From positions 372,001 to 436,000 of the forward strand of contig JACOEL010000001.1 in the NCBI GenBank assembly GCA_024998625.1: 64,000 nucleotides of DNA. The letters run 5' to 3'. Below are positions 1 through 8,253 of this stretch, one piece after another. Each line of letters starts with the position of its first letter. Position 1 is the stretch's first letter. Both the position numbers and the translations under genes were made by a program. The notes beneath the pieces were generated by a model. The model saw nothing but the letters and a program-made list of their open reading frames with translations. It was not told the DNA's origin and ran no database searches. Source of the stretch: Nitrospira sp. (lineage in GTDB: Bacteria > Nitrospirota > Nitrospiria > Nitrospirales > Nitrospiraceae).

Positions 1-158
1 CGATGCGTCTGCTGTTGCTCCGAAGGTCGCATGAGATCCTCTCTCACCCGCTCGGTGGGAACACCTACCCGGATGTCGGAACGATGGTGAGTGTTGTCAG
101 GCTTATAGCCACCGGCATCCCTCTTGTCAATTCGCCTGTCCCCTTGACGGCGCCCTCC

Positions 159-187
159 TTGACACGATCACGACGGGCGGCTATCCT
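159..187 (+). promoter_or_regulatory. Probable sigma70-type promoter for the OmpH-like gene
   Basis: TTGACA at 159-164 is an exact -35 hexamer. It is followed after 17 bases by TATCCT at 182-187, which matches four of six bases of a -10 box. The predicted start of transcription near 194 leaves a leader of about 40 nt before the ATG at 234. This is a sequence match only. Confidence 0.45.
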
Positions 188-233
188 CCCGAAGTTTGTA
201 GCGGACATTTTTTTCGGCGAAAGGAGTCCCGAG

Positions 234-791
234 ATGGGTGTGAAGTGGAAAGGAGCAGGACGGCGCGCGGCGGTGGTCGGAGTTCTCGTCGCAGCGACCC
301 TCGGCCTGTTCTCGACGAGTCCGGCGGCGGAATTCAAAATGGGGGTCATCGATCCTCAAGTGGTTCTGGAAAAGAGTAAAGCCGGTAAGCGGGCGCTGGA
401 CGGGTTGCGGGAGTATGTGGCGACACGCCAAAAGCTCCTGTCCCGGGATGAGGAAGAGTTACGCAATACTGAGAAGCAGATCAAGGAGCAGGCCTCCAAG
501 CTGACCGACAACGAAAAAAAAGAGAAGGAAACCTCCTTCCGCGCCAAAATTCAGGATTACCAGAAGCGCGCCCAGGAGTTTAATCAGGAACTGCAGGGCA
601 AGCAGAAGGAACTCGTCGACGAATATATGAAGAAGATTGCCGTCGCCACTCAGGCCGTCGCCGATAAGGGCGGGTATCAACTGGTGCTGGATAAGGGCAG
701 CGAGCAGACCGTGAAGATCGTGATCTTCAACAAGGACACCATCGATTTGACCGAGCAAGTCATCAAGGAATTCGACCGCACGAACAAGTAA
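234..791 (+). CDS. ompH: OmpH/Skp-family periplasmic chaperone
   Basis: A 185-residue protein of the OmpH/Skp family, periplasmic chaperones that hold unfolded outer-membrane proteins. The ATG at 234 is chosen because AAGGAG lies 7 nt upstream and the protein then starts with a basic and hydrophobic signal peptide ending near SPAA. The mature part begins with the family-typical FKMGVIDPQVVL strand and continues into a long, highly charged, Lys/Glu-rich helical region (about residues 55-140) expected to form the coiled-coil tentacles. The C-terminal strand contains the YQLVLDKG element. Reading upstream of 234 in the same frame has no family similarity and is probably leader. The neighbour on the right is convergent, with only 3 nt between stop codons. 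In many genomes this gene sits beside bamA or lpxD; their absence here may only reflect the window edge. Confidence 0.85.
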   Translation: MGVKWKGAGRRAAVVGVLVAATLGLFSTSPAAEFKMGVIDPQVVLEKSKAGKRALDGLREYVATRQKLLSRDEEELRNTEKQIKEQASKLTDNEKKEKETSFRAKIQDYQKRAQEFNQELQGKQKELVDEYMKKIAVATQAVADKGGYQLVLDKGSEQTVKIVIFNKDTIDLTEQVIKEFDRTNK

Positions 792-794
792 TAC

Positions 795-1865
795 TTACAC
801 GTTGAGCAGCTCCCGCCTGATATGCTCCACCAGCCGTTCAAACGCTGGTGGAGCCGGGTCCACCGCCTCCGTCACAAGTTCAATGTCCTCTCCTGATCCG
901 ACTCCAAGTCCCAACGCCGCCGCACGCTTGATCTGCCGCTGATCCCCGATTCGCTTGCCCTGTAGCTTTGGCCAGGTGCCGAAGGACCGCAACAGCGCGA
1001 TGGCCACCAGGTCCACCGCGACCCGGTCACCGCTGCAGATCACCAGATCCGTTTTCGACGGGGTGCCGGATGTCGGACCCCCTTCGATCATGGTCGTCGT
1101 CCCGTCGGCCACGGTCAGCACGGGGTGCACGGCCAGATTGATCTCGGCAATGCGCTCGTGCCAGTCACCGGTCCAGAACGTCACAGATGGGCGATACCGC
1201 GGATGAACCGCCCCGACAAAATTCTTGAGGCTACAGGAATACTCGGCAAACCGATGGGTCTTGATGACCGGCATATTGATCACCACATCGGACTCATAGA
1301 CCGGCCGGGAAAAATAAAACTGCCGGAGGGCCTGAGCCTCAGGGGCCTCGATCTTCACCCAGGGTTCATCCTCCAGCGCCAGGACGCGGGCCCCGGCCGC
1401 TTCCGCCGCGGCCCGCATCCCCGTGCTCGCGAGATTGGCGGACGTGGGAAGCCGGATGATTCCCGATCCATCGGCCACCACCACATCGGCGGCCCCGTTC
1501 GCTTTGGCCATGGCCGCCATGGCGGCGACGACCTGCGGATTGGTCGTGGAGGGCGGCGGCTGGTCATTCAATACATTCGGCTTCAGCAGCACGCGTTTTC
1601 CGCTCATCCCCATTAAATCAAGCCCTCCCAGCAAATCGATGGCGCGAGGAAGCATGCGGCGGGGATCCTTGCCGTACACGATCGCGACGATCGACCGGCC
1701 GTTACGCCGAAATGGGTTGTCGGGAACGGGTTTGAGCGGGACGAGAGGGCCGTCAGGATCGAACAGCAGATGGCCGAGTATCGTACGGGGAGAGCGCAGC
1801 AGGGCCGGAAACAACAAGAGACCGAACCCCGCGTTGTTGATCAGTTCGCGCCTGGAGAACGACAT
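795..1865 (-). CDS. DUF362 family protein with possible Tat signal
   Basis: A 356-residue DUF362-type protein, last gene of a minus-strand operon after the radical SAM and rhodanese genes (3 nt after the rhodanese stop). The N-terminus carries SRRELI followed by a hydrophobic stretch, which resembles a twin-arginine signal and suggests export, perhaps with a bound cofactor. Family-like segments are KRVLLKPNVL near residue 90, the VVADGSG element, and VINMPVIKTHRFAEYS followed by LKNFVGAVHPR. No CxxCxxC ferredoxin motif is present, unlike some DUF362 proteins that carry a 4Fe-4S domain. The biochemical role of the family is largely unknown, so no reaction is assigned. Confidence 0.75.
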   Translation of the reverse strand: MSFSRRELINNAGFGLLLFPALLRSPRTILGHLLFDPDGPLVPLKPVPDNPFRRNGRSIVAIVYGKDPRRMLPRAIDLLGGLDLMGMSGKRVLLKPNVLNDQPPPSTTNPQVVAAMAAMAKANGAADVVVADGSGIIRLPTSANLASTGMRAAAEAAGARVLALEDEPWVKIEAPEAQALRQFYFSRPVYESDVVINMPVIKTHRFAEYSCSLKNFVGAVHPRYRPSVTFWTGDWHERIAEINLAVHPVLTVADGTTTMIEGGPTSGTPSKTDLVICSGDRVAVDLVAIALLRSFGTWPKLQGKRIGDQRQIKRAAALGLGVGSGEDIELVTEAVDPAPPAFERLVEHIRRELLNV

Positions 1866-1868
1866 GTG

Positions 1869-2249
1869 CTACGGACGCCGGCCCTTCTCGATGGGATAGC
1901 CGGCTGCACGCCAAGCCTTGATCCCCCCGTCCATCGAGATGACATTGGTGTAACCCATGAGGCGAATGCTGTCCGCAGCCAGCACCGAGCGGTACCCGCC
2001 TCCGCAATACAACACGATCGGCTCCTGCTTATTCGGCAGCACCGTTTCAATGTCCCGCTCGATGACGCCCTTGCCGAGGTGAATCGCCCCGGTCGCGTGG
2101 TCCTGAGCAAATTCATCATCTTCGCGGACATCGACGAGATGAAATCGTTCCGCACGATCCAGCCTGGCCTTCACATCGGCGACGGTACATTCACGCACAC
2201 GCCCTCGTGCCTCCTCCACGACTTTCAAAAACCCCGGGTTATGACTCAC
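1869..2249 (-). CDS. Single-domain rhodanese-like sulfurtransferase
   Basis: A 126-residue protein made of one rhodanese domain, likely to carry sulfur as a persulfide on a cysteine. The active-site loop is YCGGGYRS near residue 90, a Cys-x4-Arg loop. Further rhodanese marks are HLVDVREDDEF and GHATGAIHL-like text (here DHATGAIHLGKG) and the terminal GGIKAWRAAGYP motif. Translation most likely starts at a GTG at 2249, because TAGGAGG lies 7 nt upstream; extending further gives sequence overlapping the radical SAM gene with no rhodanese similarity. It sits 10 nt downstream of the radical SAM gene and 3 nt before DUF362, so the three are probably co-transcribed. The substrate is unknown. Confidence 0.85.
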   Translation of the reverse strand: MSHNPGFLKVVEEARGRVRECTVADVKARLDRAERFHLVDVREDDEFAQDHATGAIHLGKGVIERDIETVLPNKQEPIVLYCGGGYRSVLAADSIRLMGYTNVISMDGGIKAWRAAGYPIEKGRRP

Positions 2250-2259
2250 CACTCTCCTC

Positions 2260-3306
2260 CTAATCGAACAACGACTGCTGTGCCTTCGGTCGGCGAAAGG
2301 TTCTGGGAACCGGACGGTCGTCCTCGACGAATCCGGCGCGACGGCGACCCACGTCAAATAACTGTTCGACGCACCGCCAGTAGGGCCCGTCGCCATGATG
2401 CCGGCTGAAAAACTCGCCATCACTCAGCTGCCCCCCACGCACCTCTTGAAGCCGGTGGGTGATCTTCGAAATCCGGTCGGGAAACGCTTCGCGCATGCGA
2501 TCCAGAAATACCGTTTCCACATGCCCAGGCAAACGCAACAAACTGCAGGTCGCCGAAGTCGCTCCGGCTGATTTGGCACGAGACAGCAGCTCAGGGATGG
2601 CCTCTTCATTCAAGCCTGGAATGATCGGCGCCACGGAGATCCCCGTGGGAATACCGGCCTCCGAGAGAATCCGCATCGTCTCAAAACGTTTGCTGACGGT
2701 CGGCGCCTGCGGTTCGACCAGGCGGGCCGTCTCGTCGTCGGCAAACGCGATGCTGAAATACACACGGATCCAGGCCTGTTCCTGCAGTTGTTTGAACAGA
2801 TCGAGATCGCGAACCGGAAGCGCGCCCTTGGTGGTAATCCCCACAGGATTCCGGTAGGCAGCACACACTTCGAGACAGGCCCTCGTCAGGCCGAGGGTGG
2901 ACTCGATCGGTTGATAACAATCGGTGTTGCCGGAAAACACAATCAACTCACCGTCCCAGGATCGCTTCTCAAACGCCTGCTTGAGAAGATCCGCGGCACG
3001 TCGCTTCAGTACAATCTTGGATTCGAAGTCAGAGCCTGCGCCGAACCCCCAGTATTCGTGCGATGGCCTGGCATAGCAGTAGGCGCAAGCATGGAAACAG
3101 CCACGATAGGGATTCACACTCCATCGAAACGGAAGGTCCGGGCTGTCATTCCGGCTCAGTATCTGGTGGGTGTCGTCTTCAAAGAGCTGAATCTCGACAC
3201 GCGACGACGGCTCAAGCGTCTCCCTCTGCGTGGATTCAAAGCGATTGGGTGGGTTGGAGACCAGCTTCACGGACGCTATGGTGCCGCCCTCTCGATCCGT
3301 TGTCAA
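2260..3306 (-). CDS. Radical SAM protein, PA0069/SplB-like family
   Basis: A 348-residue radical SAM enzyme. The cluster-binding motif is CFHACAYC near residue 70 (Cys-x3-Cys-x2-Cys), preceded by WSVNPYRG, which is typical of the PA0069-type family related to spore photoproduct lyase. Downstream are the SGNTDCYQPIE segment and VGITTKG, both family hallmarks. The function of the family is not established. The start is given as TTG at 3306, which has GGAAAGG a few bases upstream; no ATG is available before the conserved region, so the exact start is uncertain. It is the first gene of the operon with rhodanese and DUF362 and is divergent from serS, with about 100 nt between starts. Confidence 0.85.
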   Translation of the reverse strand: MTTDREGGTIASVKLVSNPPNRFESTQRETLEPSSRVEIQLFEDDTHQILSRNDSPDLPFRWSVNPYRGCFHACAYCYARPSHEYWGFGAGSDFESKIVLKRRAADLLKQAFEKRSWDGELIVFSGNTDCYQPIESTLGLTRACLEVCAAYRNPVGITTKGALPVRDLDLFKQLQEQAWIRVYFSIAFADDETARLVEPQAPTVSKRFETMRILSEAGIPTGISVAPIIPGLNEEAIPELLSRAKSAGATSATCSLLRLPGHVETVFLDRMREAFPDRISKITHRLQEVRGGQLSDGEFFSRHHGDGPYWRCVEQLFDVGRRRAGFVEDDRPVPRTFRRPKAQQSLFD

Positions 3307-3407
3307 TTGCCTTTCCAGGGCCCGATCAGCTTACGTCGGGCGACCGGTTTCATTGACTACGCGGGCCTCCGGTGTTAGATTTCTCGCCGCTTCAGAGGGG
3401 AGAATGT

Positions 3408-4694
3408 ATGTACGACCTTCGTGTATTGCGGGACAACCTGGACATACTCCGTGACCAATTGGGGTCACGCGGGAAGGATGTCGCGTGGGAAGATCTGAGA
3501 AAACTCACGGAAGATCGTCGAACCCGCACCATACAGGTCGAGGAACTAAGGCACCAGCTAAAAAAAGGATCGGACGACGTCGCCCGGCTAAAGCGAGCGA
3601 AGCAGCCGGCCGATGAGGCTATGGCGACCATGAAGGCCTTGGGAGAGACTATCAAAGGCCACGAGGAACAACTTCGAGTCGTGGAAGAGCAGTTGGCCCA
3701 TATCGCGCTGCGCATTCCGAACCTCCCCCACGCCTCTGTACCGGAGGGCCGGGATGAGGCCGACAATATTGAAGTGCGCCGATGGGGAACGCCGCCGCAG
3801 CTCTCGGCTCCGGCCCAGTCCCATTGGGATCTTGGCGAAGCGCTCGGCATTCTGGATTTCGACCGCGCCGTGCGCATGGCCAAAGCCCGTTTTGCCGTAC
3901 TGACCGGATCGGGAGCCCGCCTCGAACGGGCGCTCATCAATTACATGCTGGACACGCACACCACACAGCATGGCTACCGGGAAGTGTTGCCGCCGCTGCT
4001 GGTCAATCGCCCGGCCATGACCGGGACAGGGCAATTGCCCAAGTTTGAGGAAGATCTGTTTCAACTACGCGATGAAGAATTGTTCCTGATTCCGACCGCG
4101 GAAGTGCCGGTCACCAATCTACATCGGGAAGAGATCCTGGCGGAAGAATCGTTGCCGATCCGGTATACCGCCTATACCCCTTGCTTCCGACGGGAAGCGG
4201 GATCCTACGGGAAGGACACACGCGGCCTCATTCGACTCCACCAATTCAACAAGGTCGAACTCGTCGCGTTCGCAAGACCGGAACAATCCTATGATGAGCT
4301 GGAGAGATTGACTTCGCACGCCGAAGCCATTCTGCAGGGGTTGGGACTGCACTATCGAGTGATCACACTGTGCAAGGGAGACATGGGGTTTTCTGCCGCG
4401 AAGACCTACGACATTGAGGTATGGTTGCCGTCGCAGCAGACGTTTCGAGAAATTTCCTCCTGCAGCAATTTTGAAGCATTCCAAGCGCGGCGGGCGAACA
4501 TCCGCTGCCGGACAAAGGCAGGGAAGAAGGACAACAAGCCTGAATTCGTCCATACCCTGAATGGATCCGGATTGGCGGTGGGAAGAACCCTCGTCGCCAT
4601 TCTTGAAAACTACCAACAACCGGACGGGACGGTGACCGTCCCGACAGTGCTACAGCCCTACATGGGTGGAATTCAGACAATCGAACGATCCTGA
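3408..4694 (+). CDS. serS: Seryl-tRNA synthetase
   Basis: A 428-residue class II aminoacyl-tRNA synthetase that charges tRNA-Ser in the cytoplasm. The N-terminal about 110 residues form the charged, helical tRNA-binding arm ([10 protein letters not shown] onward, with [11 protein letters not shown]). The catalytic core shows motif 2 in [15 protein letters not shown], followed by RLHQFNKVE, and motif 3 in [18 protein letters not shown]. The serine-specific [10 protein letters not shown] element is also present. The length is typical of the family. ATG at 3408 is preceded by AGGGGAG; the 12 codons upstream are not conserved. It lies just upstream of a tRNA-Ser gene. Confidence 0.97.
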   Translation: MYDLRVLRDNLDILRDQLGSRGKDVAWEDLRKLTEDRRTRTIQVEELRHQLKKGSDDVARLKRAKQPADEAMATMKALGETIKGHEEQLRVVEEQLAHIALRIPNLPHASVPEGRDEADNIEVRRWGTPPQLSAPAQSHWDLGEALGILDFDRAVRMAKARFAVLTGSGARLERALINYMLDTHTTQHGYREVLPPLLVNRPAMTGTGQLPKFEEDLFQLRDEELFLIPTAEVPVTNLHREEILAEESLPIRYTAYTPCFRREAGSYGKDTRGLIRLHQFNKVELVAFARPEQSYDELERLTSHAEAILQGLGLHYRVITLCKGDMGFSAAKTYDIEVWLPSQQTFREISSCSNFEAFQARRANIRCRTKAGKKDNKPEFVHTLNGSGLAVGRTLVAILENYQQPDGTVTVPTVLQPYMGGIQTIERS

Positions 4695-4719
4695 CGCTGA
4701 GTGTGCTACGGCCTTTTGT

Positions 4720-4809
4720 GGAGGGGTGACGGAGTGGCCGAACGTGCCGGTCTTGAAAACCGGAGATGGGGTAACCTATCCGCGAGTTCAAATCTCGCCC
4801 CCTCCGCCA
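4720..4809 (+). tRNA. tRNA-Ser (anticodon TGA), CCA encoded
   Basis: The acceptor arms GGAGGGG (4720-4726) and CCCCTCC pair, followed by discriminator G and an encoded CCA at 4807-4809. The anticodon stem CCGGT/ACCGG encloses a loop with TGA at 4754-4756. There is a long variable arm, as expected for tRNA-Ser, and the T-arm contains GTTCAAATC. It begins 25 nt after the serS stop. Confidence 0.96.
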
Positions 4810-5220
4810 TAATTTCAATCAAGGCTGCCACGCAAGCCGATTTCGGCCAAAGTCGGTCACGGATTATCTGGGTTTTTTTCGATAAGCGCCCTCTCTTCGG
4901 CACGGTTAGTAACCGCTGATCTTCATCGCATAGCACAATGGCCCCTGACTGCTAATTACGGGCTGCGAGCTGTTGAGCGTCACGGGGGGTTCATTCCCGC
5001 CCATCCCCGAGTCGGCCGGACCTTCCCTGCATCAGCCTCTGCGTCGCCATGGATCCGCAATAGACGAGTTGAATCTACCAACACCACGAATTGCTTCCGT
5101 GCAATGACGAGCGCCTCACTCGAACCTGCCTCTCACTCCCTCACACCTATCTTTTTCGCACCGAGCAGTTTCCGGATACTGAACATTCCAGACACGAGAA
5201 ATATTGGCTAAGATCGCTGC
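4810..5220. other. Intergenic region with no convincing gene
   Basis: About 410 bases between tRNA-Ser and the ZIP gene. ORFs here lack recognisable motifs and good ribosome binding sites. A 7-bp hairpin (4837-4843 with 4850-4856, one G-T pair) is followed 16 nt later by seven T (4873-4879). This could be a weak terminator for the tRNA but the spacing is poor. I see nothing else. Confidence 0.5.
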
Positions 5221-5973
5221 ATGCTCGACCTCGTCGGATTGGGTATCCTTGCAGGAGTCATTCCGGTTTACCTTGGCATCGCGGTGGCCTTGGTGCTTCG
5301 GCGTGCCCTTCCCCGCACGTGGGAAAGCGTCCTGATCGGGCTCTCTGCCGGAGTACTGACTTATCTCTTCTTCGACCTGATGCACGAAGCAGTGGAATTA
5401 ATGGGAGCCCGCGATCCCTTCTCGTGGCTGCTGTTTCTGAGCAGCCTATTCGTTAGCTTTGTCGGCCTTGTCCACCTCGAAAAACACCAATTCCTGAAAG
5501 GACGACACGCCGGCCAGGCACTGGCACTCCCGTTCGTCATCGCGGCGGGTATGGGCCTACATAACCTGGGTGAAGGACTGGCAATCGGAACCAGTTACGC
5601 CGGCGGAGAATGGGCATTGAGCGGACTCCTCATGGCTGGTTTCGCCCTCCACAATGGAACCGAAGGATTCGGCATCGTCGGGGCGGCCGGACAATCGCCA
5701 ATGACCCCACGCACGGCCCTGTTACTCGGCTTAACCGGTGGCGCACCGACATGTATCGGAACACTCCTGAGTGGGTTCACCGTGTCGACCCATCTCTCCC
5801 TCGTCTGGTATGCGTTAGCCGCCGGATCACTTTTGTATGTCGTGTTTGCCTTGGTGGCGATGACCTACACCAGTTCCCGCAAGATCCAGATGGCCTATGG
5901 CGTCTGGACGGGCATCGCACTCATGGCGATGACGGCCATGTTTCTTACATTCGTCGGCGGACATCGCTCCTGA
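5221..5973 (+). CDS. ZIP family divalent-metal transporter
   Basis: A 250-residue polytopic inner-membrane protein of the ZIP family, which imports zinc, iron or related divalent cations into the cytoplasm. About eight hydrophobic segments can be followed. The two metal-site helices carry the signature HNxxEG motifs: GLHNLGEGLAIG (about residues 107-118) and ALHNGTEGFGI (about 141-151). Early on, LFFDLMHEAVEL supplies further potential metal ligands. Substrate cannot be told from sequence. The gene stands alone; its ATG at 5221 lacks a clear Shine-Dalgarno sequence. It lies immediately before the Fur-type promoter region, so a link to iron homeostasis is possible but unproven. Confidence 0.88.
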   Translation: MLDLVGLGILAGVIPVYLGIAVALVLRRALPRTWESVLIGLSAGVLTYLFFDLMHEAVELMGARDPFSWLLFLSSLFVSFVGLVHLEKHQFLKGRHAGQALALPFVIAAGMGLHNLGEGLAIGTSYAGGEWALSGLLMAGFALHNGTEGFGIVGAAGQSPMTPRTALLLGLTGGAPTCIGTLLSGFTVSTHLSLVWYALAAGSLLYVVFALVAMTYTSSRKIQMAYGVWTGIALMAMTAMFLTFVGGHRS

Positions 5974-6043
5974 TCCTCCGCGCCGTTCCGGGAAACTTTA
6001 CGCGCGGTCACCCGGTGGCCTGATGCTTTGCTCCACAGCCCCC

Positions 6044-6073
6044 TTGACACGCCTTTCTTTATTATGATATTGA
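6044..6073 (+). promoter_or_regulatory. Promoter overlapped by the Fur box
   Basis: An exact TTGACA (6044-6049) is followed 18 nt later by TATTGA (6068-6073) as a possible -10 element. The -10 box lies inside the palindrome at 6068-6088, the classical geometry for Fur repression. The start of transcription would be near 6080. Confidence 0.5.
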
Positions 6074-6088
6074 GAATAATACTCAATA
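6068..6088. promoter_or_regulatory. Fur-box-like palindrome
   Basis: A 21-bp near-perfect inverted repeat whose core TGAGAATAATACTCA (6071-6085) fits the 7-1-7 Fur pattern TGAnAATnATTnTCA except for one position. It overlaps the predicted -10 box and transcription start. Downstream genes are an AraC regulator, TonB and a FecIR/receptor cassette, all expected targets of iron control. A Fur-family gene is in this window at 13804-14322. Confidence 0.65.
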
Positions 6089-6185
6089 CTGAAACAGTCT
6101 CTGCCAGGACTCTCCGCAGAGGCCCGAGGAATTTAATTCCCAGAGCCCACGGTCATACGATCGCGGGCTTTTTCTTTTTTTTTTT
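6080..6185 (+). ncRNA. Candidate Fur-controlled small RNA or attenuator leader
   Basis: From the predicted start near 6080, about 105 nt precede a strong intrinsic terminator. The segment holds a 6-bp hairpin CTCTGC (6099-6104)/GCAGAG (6116-6121), a short GGAATTTAATTCC palindrome, and the terminator hairpin at 6144-6169. There is no ORF with a ribosome binding site inside it. The arrangement of Fur box, short structured RNA and U-rich terminator resembles iron-responsive sRNAs such as RyhB or PrrF in layout, not in sequence. The alternative is a leader whose terminator is conditionally read through into the AraC gene at 6198. Confidence 0.4.
6144..6185 (+). terminator. Strong intrinsic terminator upstream of the AraC gene
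   Basis: AGCCC (6144-6148) pairs with GGGCT (6165-6169) and CGGTC (6150-6154) with GATCG (6159-6163), separated by one A-C mismatch and capped by a 4-nt loop. A run of T with a single C follows through 6185. It lies between the Fur-type promoter and the start codon at 6198, so it must be bypassed for that promoter to express the regulator. Confidence 0.8.
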
Positions 6186-6197
6186 GCGGGGGAACTT

Positions 6198-6704
6198 ATG
6201 CACCAAGACCGCCGGGCACGAATTATCGATACGTCCATCATCGGCATCGTCTCGTCCGGAAGCCCTTTGCCGTCAATCAACGCCTCACGACAACGGTCAG
6301 TGACCCACAGCCTGCGGACCAAACCACAACCTTTCTGGCCGACGCCGCAGATCGCGCCGCTCAATTCCGTTACCCCGGCGGCACGCTTGTCGGCCCAGTT
6401 ATCCAAGCGAAGCGGGGATCGCCTAACGTTGAAGGAACTTTCCACGCTTCTGGGGTACTCGGAGAAATACACCTCCGAGATCTTTCGCAAGTATATGGGA
6501 CTCTCCTTTTCCGAATACCTCAAACAACTGCATCTCGCCAAAGCGACGAAGCTCCTCAACGACCAGAATCTGACGATTGCCCAGATTGCGGAATCCGTGG
6601 GATTCAGCGACGCCTTCGCGTTCAGCCACTTCTTCAAACGAGCCATCGGATGTTCGCCGAGCGAATTTCGAAAACAACAGACTCCGGACGCAGGTTTGAG
6701 ATGA
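6198..6704 (+). CDS. Short AraC-type transcriptional regulator
   Basis: A 168-residue DNA-binding protein with only the AraC C-terminal module. Residues about 70-165 contain the two helix-turn-helix units: RLTLKELSTLLGYSEKYTSEIF, then LTIAQIAESVGFSDAFAFSHFFKRAIG with the family signature GCSPSEFRK. The N-terminal 65 residues have no recognisable ligand-binding domain, unlike PchR-type siderophore regulators. The ATG at 6198 has GGGGG five bases upstream, just after the terminator T-run. The stop overlaps the tonB start (ATGA), so the two are translationally coupled. Its position at the head of an iron-uptake operon suggests it activates siderophore uptake or synthesis genes. The signal it senses is unknown. 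Confidence 0.85.
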   Translation: MHQDRRARIIDTSIIGIVSSGSPLPSINASRQRSVTHSLRTKPQPFWPTPQIAPLNSVTPAARLSAQLSKRSGDRLTLKELSTLLGYSEKYTSEIFRKYMGLSFSEYLKQLHLAKATKLLNDQNLTIAQIAESVGFSDAFAFSHFFKRAIGCSPSEFRKQQTPDAGLR

Positions 6705-7624
6705 ACGATAAGGGCGAGTATCTGGCGCGAATGGGAGGATGGCTGGTTTCCCTGACCCTACATGGCCTGAGCCTCGGGACGGCGTTGGTCCTCGCGGCTG
6801 AATTCTCCGTTCTGCCAGAGCAGCGCCCCTTCCGCTGGGAAGTGGCAATGGTGAGCACGCCGACGTTGCAACCCGTCGCGGCGGACGTACCCGCCCCCCT
6901 TTCCGCATCGTCCGTCTCCCCTGCAGTCATGCCAAGGGACAAGGCTCCACGGCAGGTCCGTTCCCGTCCGAACGCCGCCAGTACCCAAGCGGCTCGTTCG
7001 CAGGAGGCTCGTTCCGGAATCGTCTCGCCTGCGCAAGATGGATTCGTCCGGCCACAAGCCACCGAGAACCCCTCCGTGGCCGTCGACAGTGCCCCGTCTG
7101 CCACTCATACCCCCTCAGCGGACCGGACATCCGACGAACCAGTGCACGAGGCGCCTCAAACCACACGTGTAGATCTTCCGGTCACCACGACGGAGCCGTC
7201 CGAAGTACCACCCCCTGCCGTTGAGACGACCGAACAATCCGCCACGACCTCCGTGCCTTCCATACCTGAATCGATCCGCCTCGTGAACCGCCCGACGCCT
7301 CGCGCCCGCGAGGCCACCGTCTCACGAGTACTCCATGCCGATTATGGATGGCTCGCCGAGATGTTGTTCAGAAAAGTCGAACAGAGCAAACGTTACCCGA
7401 CATTCGCCAAAAGCCGTCGCTGGCAGGGCAATGTCATCCTTCAAGCTGTCATCCATGAAGACGGCAGCATCAGCGACATTACGATCGTCACGCCATCGGG
7501 CCACTCGGTTCTCGATCTCGACGCCGTCGCTCTGCTCGAACAAGCGTCTCCGGTACAGCTGAAGTATCCACTCGGTCAATCCCATGTTGTCGTCCACATC
7601 CCCATCGGCTATCGCCTGGAATAG
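6701..7624 (+). CDS. tonB: TonB energy transducer (first locus)
   Basis: A 307-residue inner-membrane-anchored TonB protein that transmits proton-motive force to outer-membrane receptors. The start is the ATG at 6701 overlapping the AraC stop. One N-terminal membrane helix (about residues 12-32, in GWLVSLTLHGLSLGTALVL) is followed by a long Pro/Ala/Ser/Thr-rich periplasmic spacer (to about 220). The C-terminal TonB domain has KRYPTFAKSRRWQGNV and ends in a VVVHIPIGYRLE strand. The ECF sigma gene starts 8 nt later. No ExbB/ExbD lies next to it; it may share the pair encoded at 19.4-20.2 kb. Confidence 0.9.
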   Translation: MNDKGEYLARMGGWLVSLTLHGLSLGTALVLAAEFSVLPEQRPFRWEVAMVSTPTLQPVAADVPAPLSASSVSPAVMPRDKAPRQVRSRPNAASTQAARSQEARSGIVSPAQDGFVRPQATENPSVAVDSAPSATHTPSADRTSDEPVHEAPQTTRVDLPVTTTEPSEVPPPAVETTEQSATTSVPSIPESIRLVNRPTPRAREATVSRVLHADYGWLAEMLFRKVEQSKRYPTFAKSRRWQGNVILQAVIHEDGSISDITIVTPSGHSVLDLDAVALLEQASPVQLKYPLGQSHVVVHIPIGYRLE

Positions 7625-7632
7625 GATATATC

Positions 7633-8160
7633 ATGCAGAATGAACAGACACTTCCCTGCCTCACTGCCTTCGAAGAGCATCACAACGATCTGTTGAGGTT
7701 CTTCACCCACAAGCTCGGCTGCCGTGATCTCGCCGCCGATTGCACTCAGGACACCTACATGCACCTCGTACGCATGAGGTCTTCGATCGATGTGCAAAAC
7801 CCACGAGCCTTCCTCTTTCGTGTCGCCGCCAATCTCGCGGTCGACAATTTGCGAAAACTTCGTACCCGTCGAGGGGCGCTCAGCATCGAACCGCCCCCTG
7901 AGGAAACAGCCAGTCCGGCCCCGTCGGCCGAGGATACCCTGGACGCCAAGCAGCGGGTCGCCCAACTGGAAGTCGCCATGCGCGAACTGTCCCCCAAATG
8001 CCGGCGGGCCTTGTTGCTCAACAGGTTGGAAGGGAAGACACACCGAGAAATCGCCGACAGTCTGAAGGTGTCTGAGAGTATGGTCGCGAAATATATCGTC
8101 CAAGCCTTGCGGCACTGCCGCGCCCGCTTGCATTCGGAGGAATTCACCAGCAGATCCTAA
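7633..8160 (+). CDS. FecI-type ECF sigma factor (first locus)
   Basis: A 175-residue extracytoplasmic-function sigma factor of the iron-starvation FecI class. Region 2 spans roughly residues 10-75 with DLAADCTQDTYMHLVR and NPRAFLFRVAANLAVDNLRK. Region 4 lies at about 110-165 with LEVAMRELSPKCRRALLLNRLEG, THREIADSLKVSESMVAKYI and ALRHCRARL. It is 8 nt after tonB and about 90 nt before its probable regulator FecR. It probably directs RNA polymerase to the receptor gene at 9458 when the receptor signals ferric-siderophore binding. Confidence 0.92.
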   Translation: MQNEQTLPCLTAFEEHHNDLLRFFTHKLGCRDLAADCTQDTYMHLVRMRSSIDVQNPRAFLFRVAANLAVDNLRKLRTRRGALSIEPPPEETASPAPSAEDTLDAKQRVAQLEVAMRELSPKCRRALLLNRLEGKTHREIADSLKVSESMVAKYIVQALRHCRARLHSEEFTSRS

Positions 8161-8253
8161 CTGTTGAAAGCCGAGCGCCATCCGTCTTATAGAGTAAGCG
8201 TACATCGACCAGTATCCTGTTCAGGAGCAGTCGTGTGCGCAATGGTATGATGG

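Noticed and set aside
3-233. In-frame extension of the OmpH ORF back to position 3
   Set aside because: No signal peptide or family similarity is present there; a strong ribosome binding site and signal peptide fix the start at 234, and a promoter-like pair lies at 159-187.
4837-4879. Terminator after tRNA-Ser
   Set aside because: The 7-bp hairpin is 16 nt away from the T-run, too far for a standard intrinsic terminator; mentioned only in the intergenic entry.
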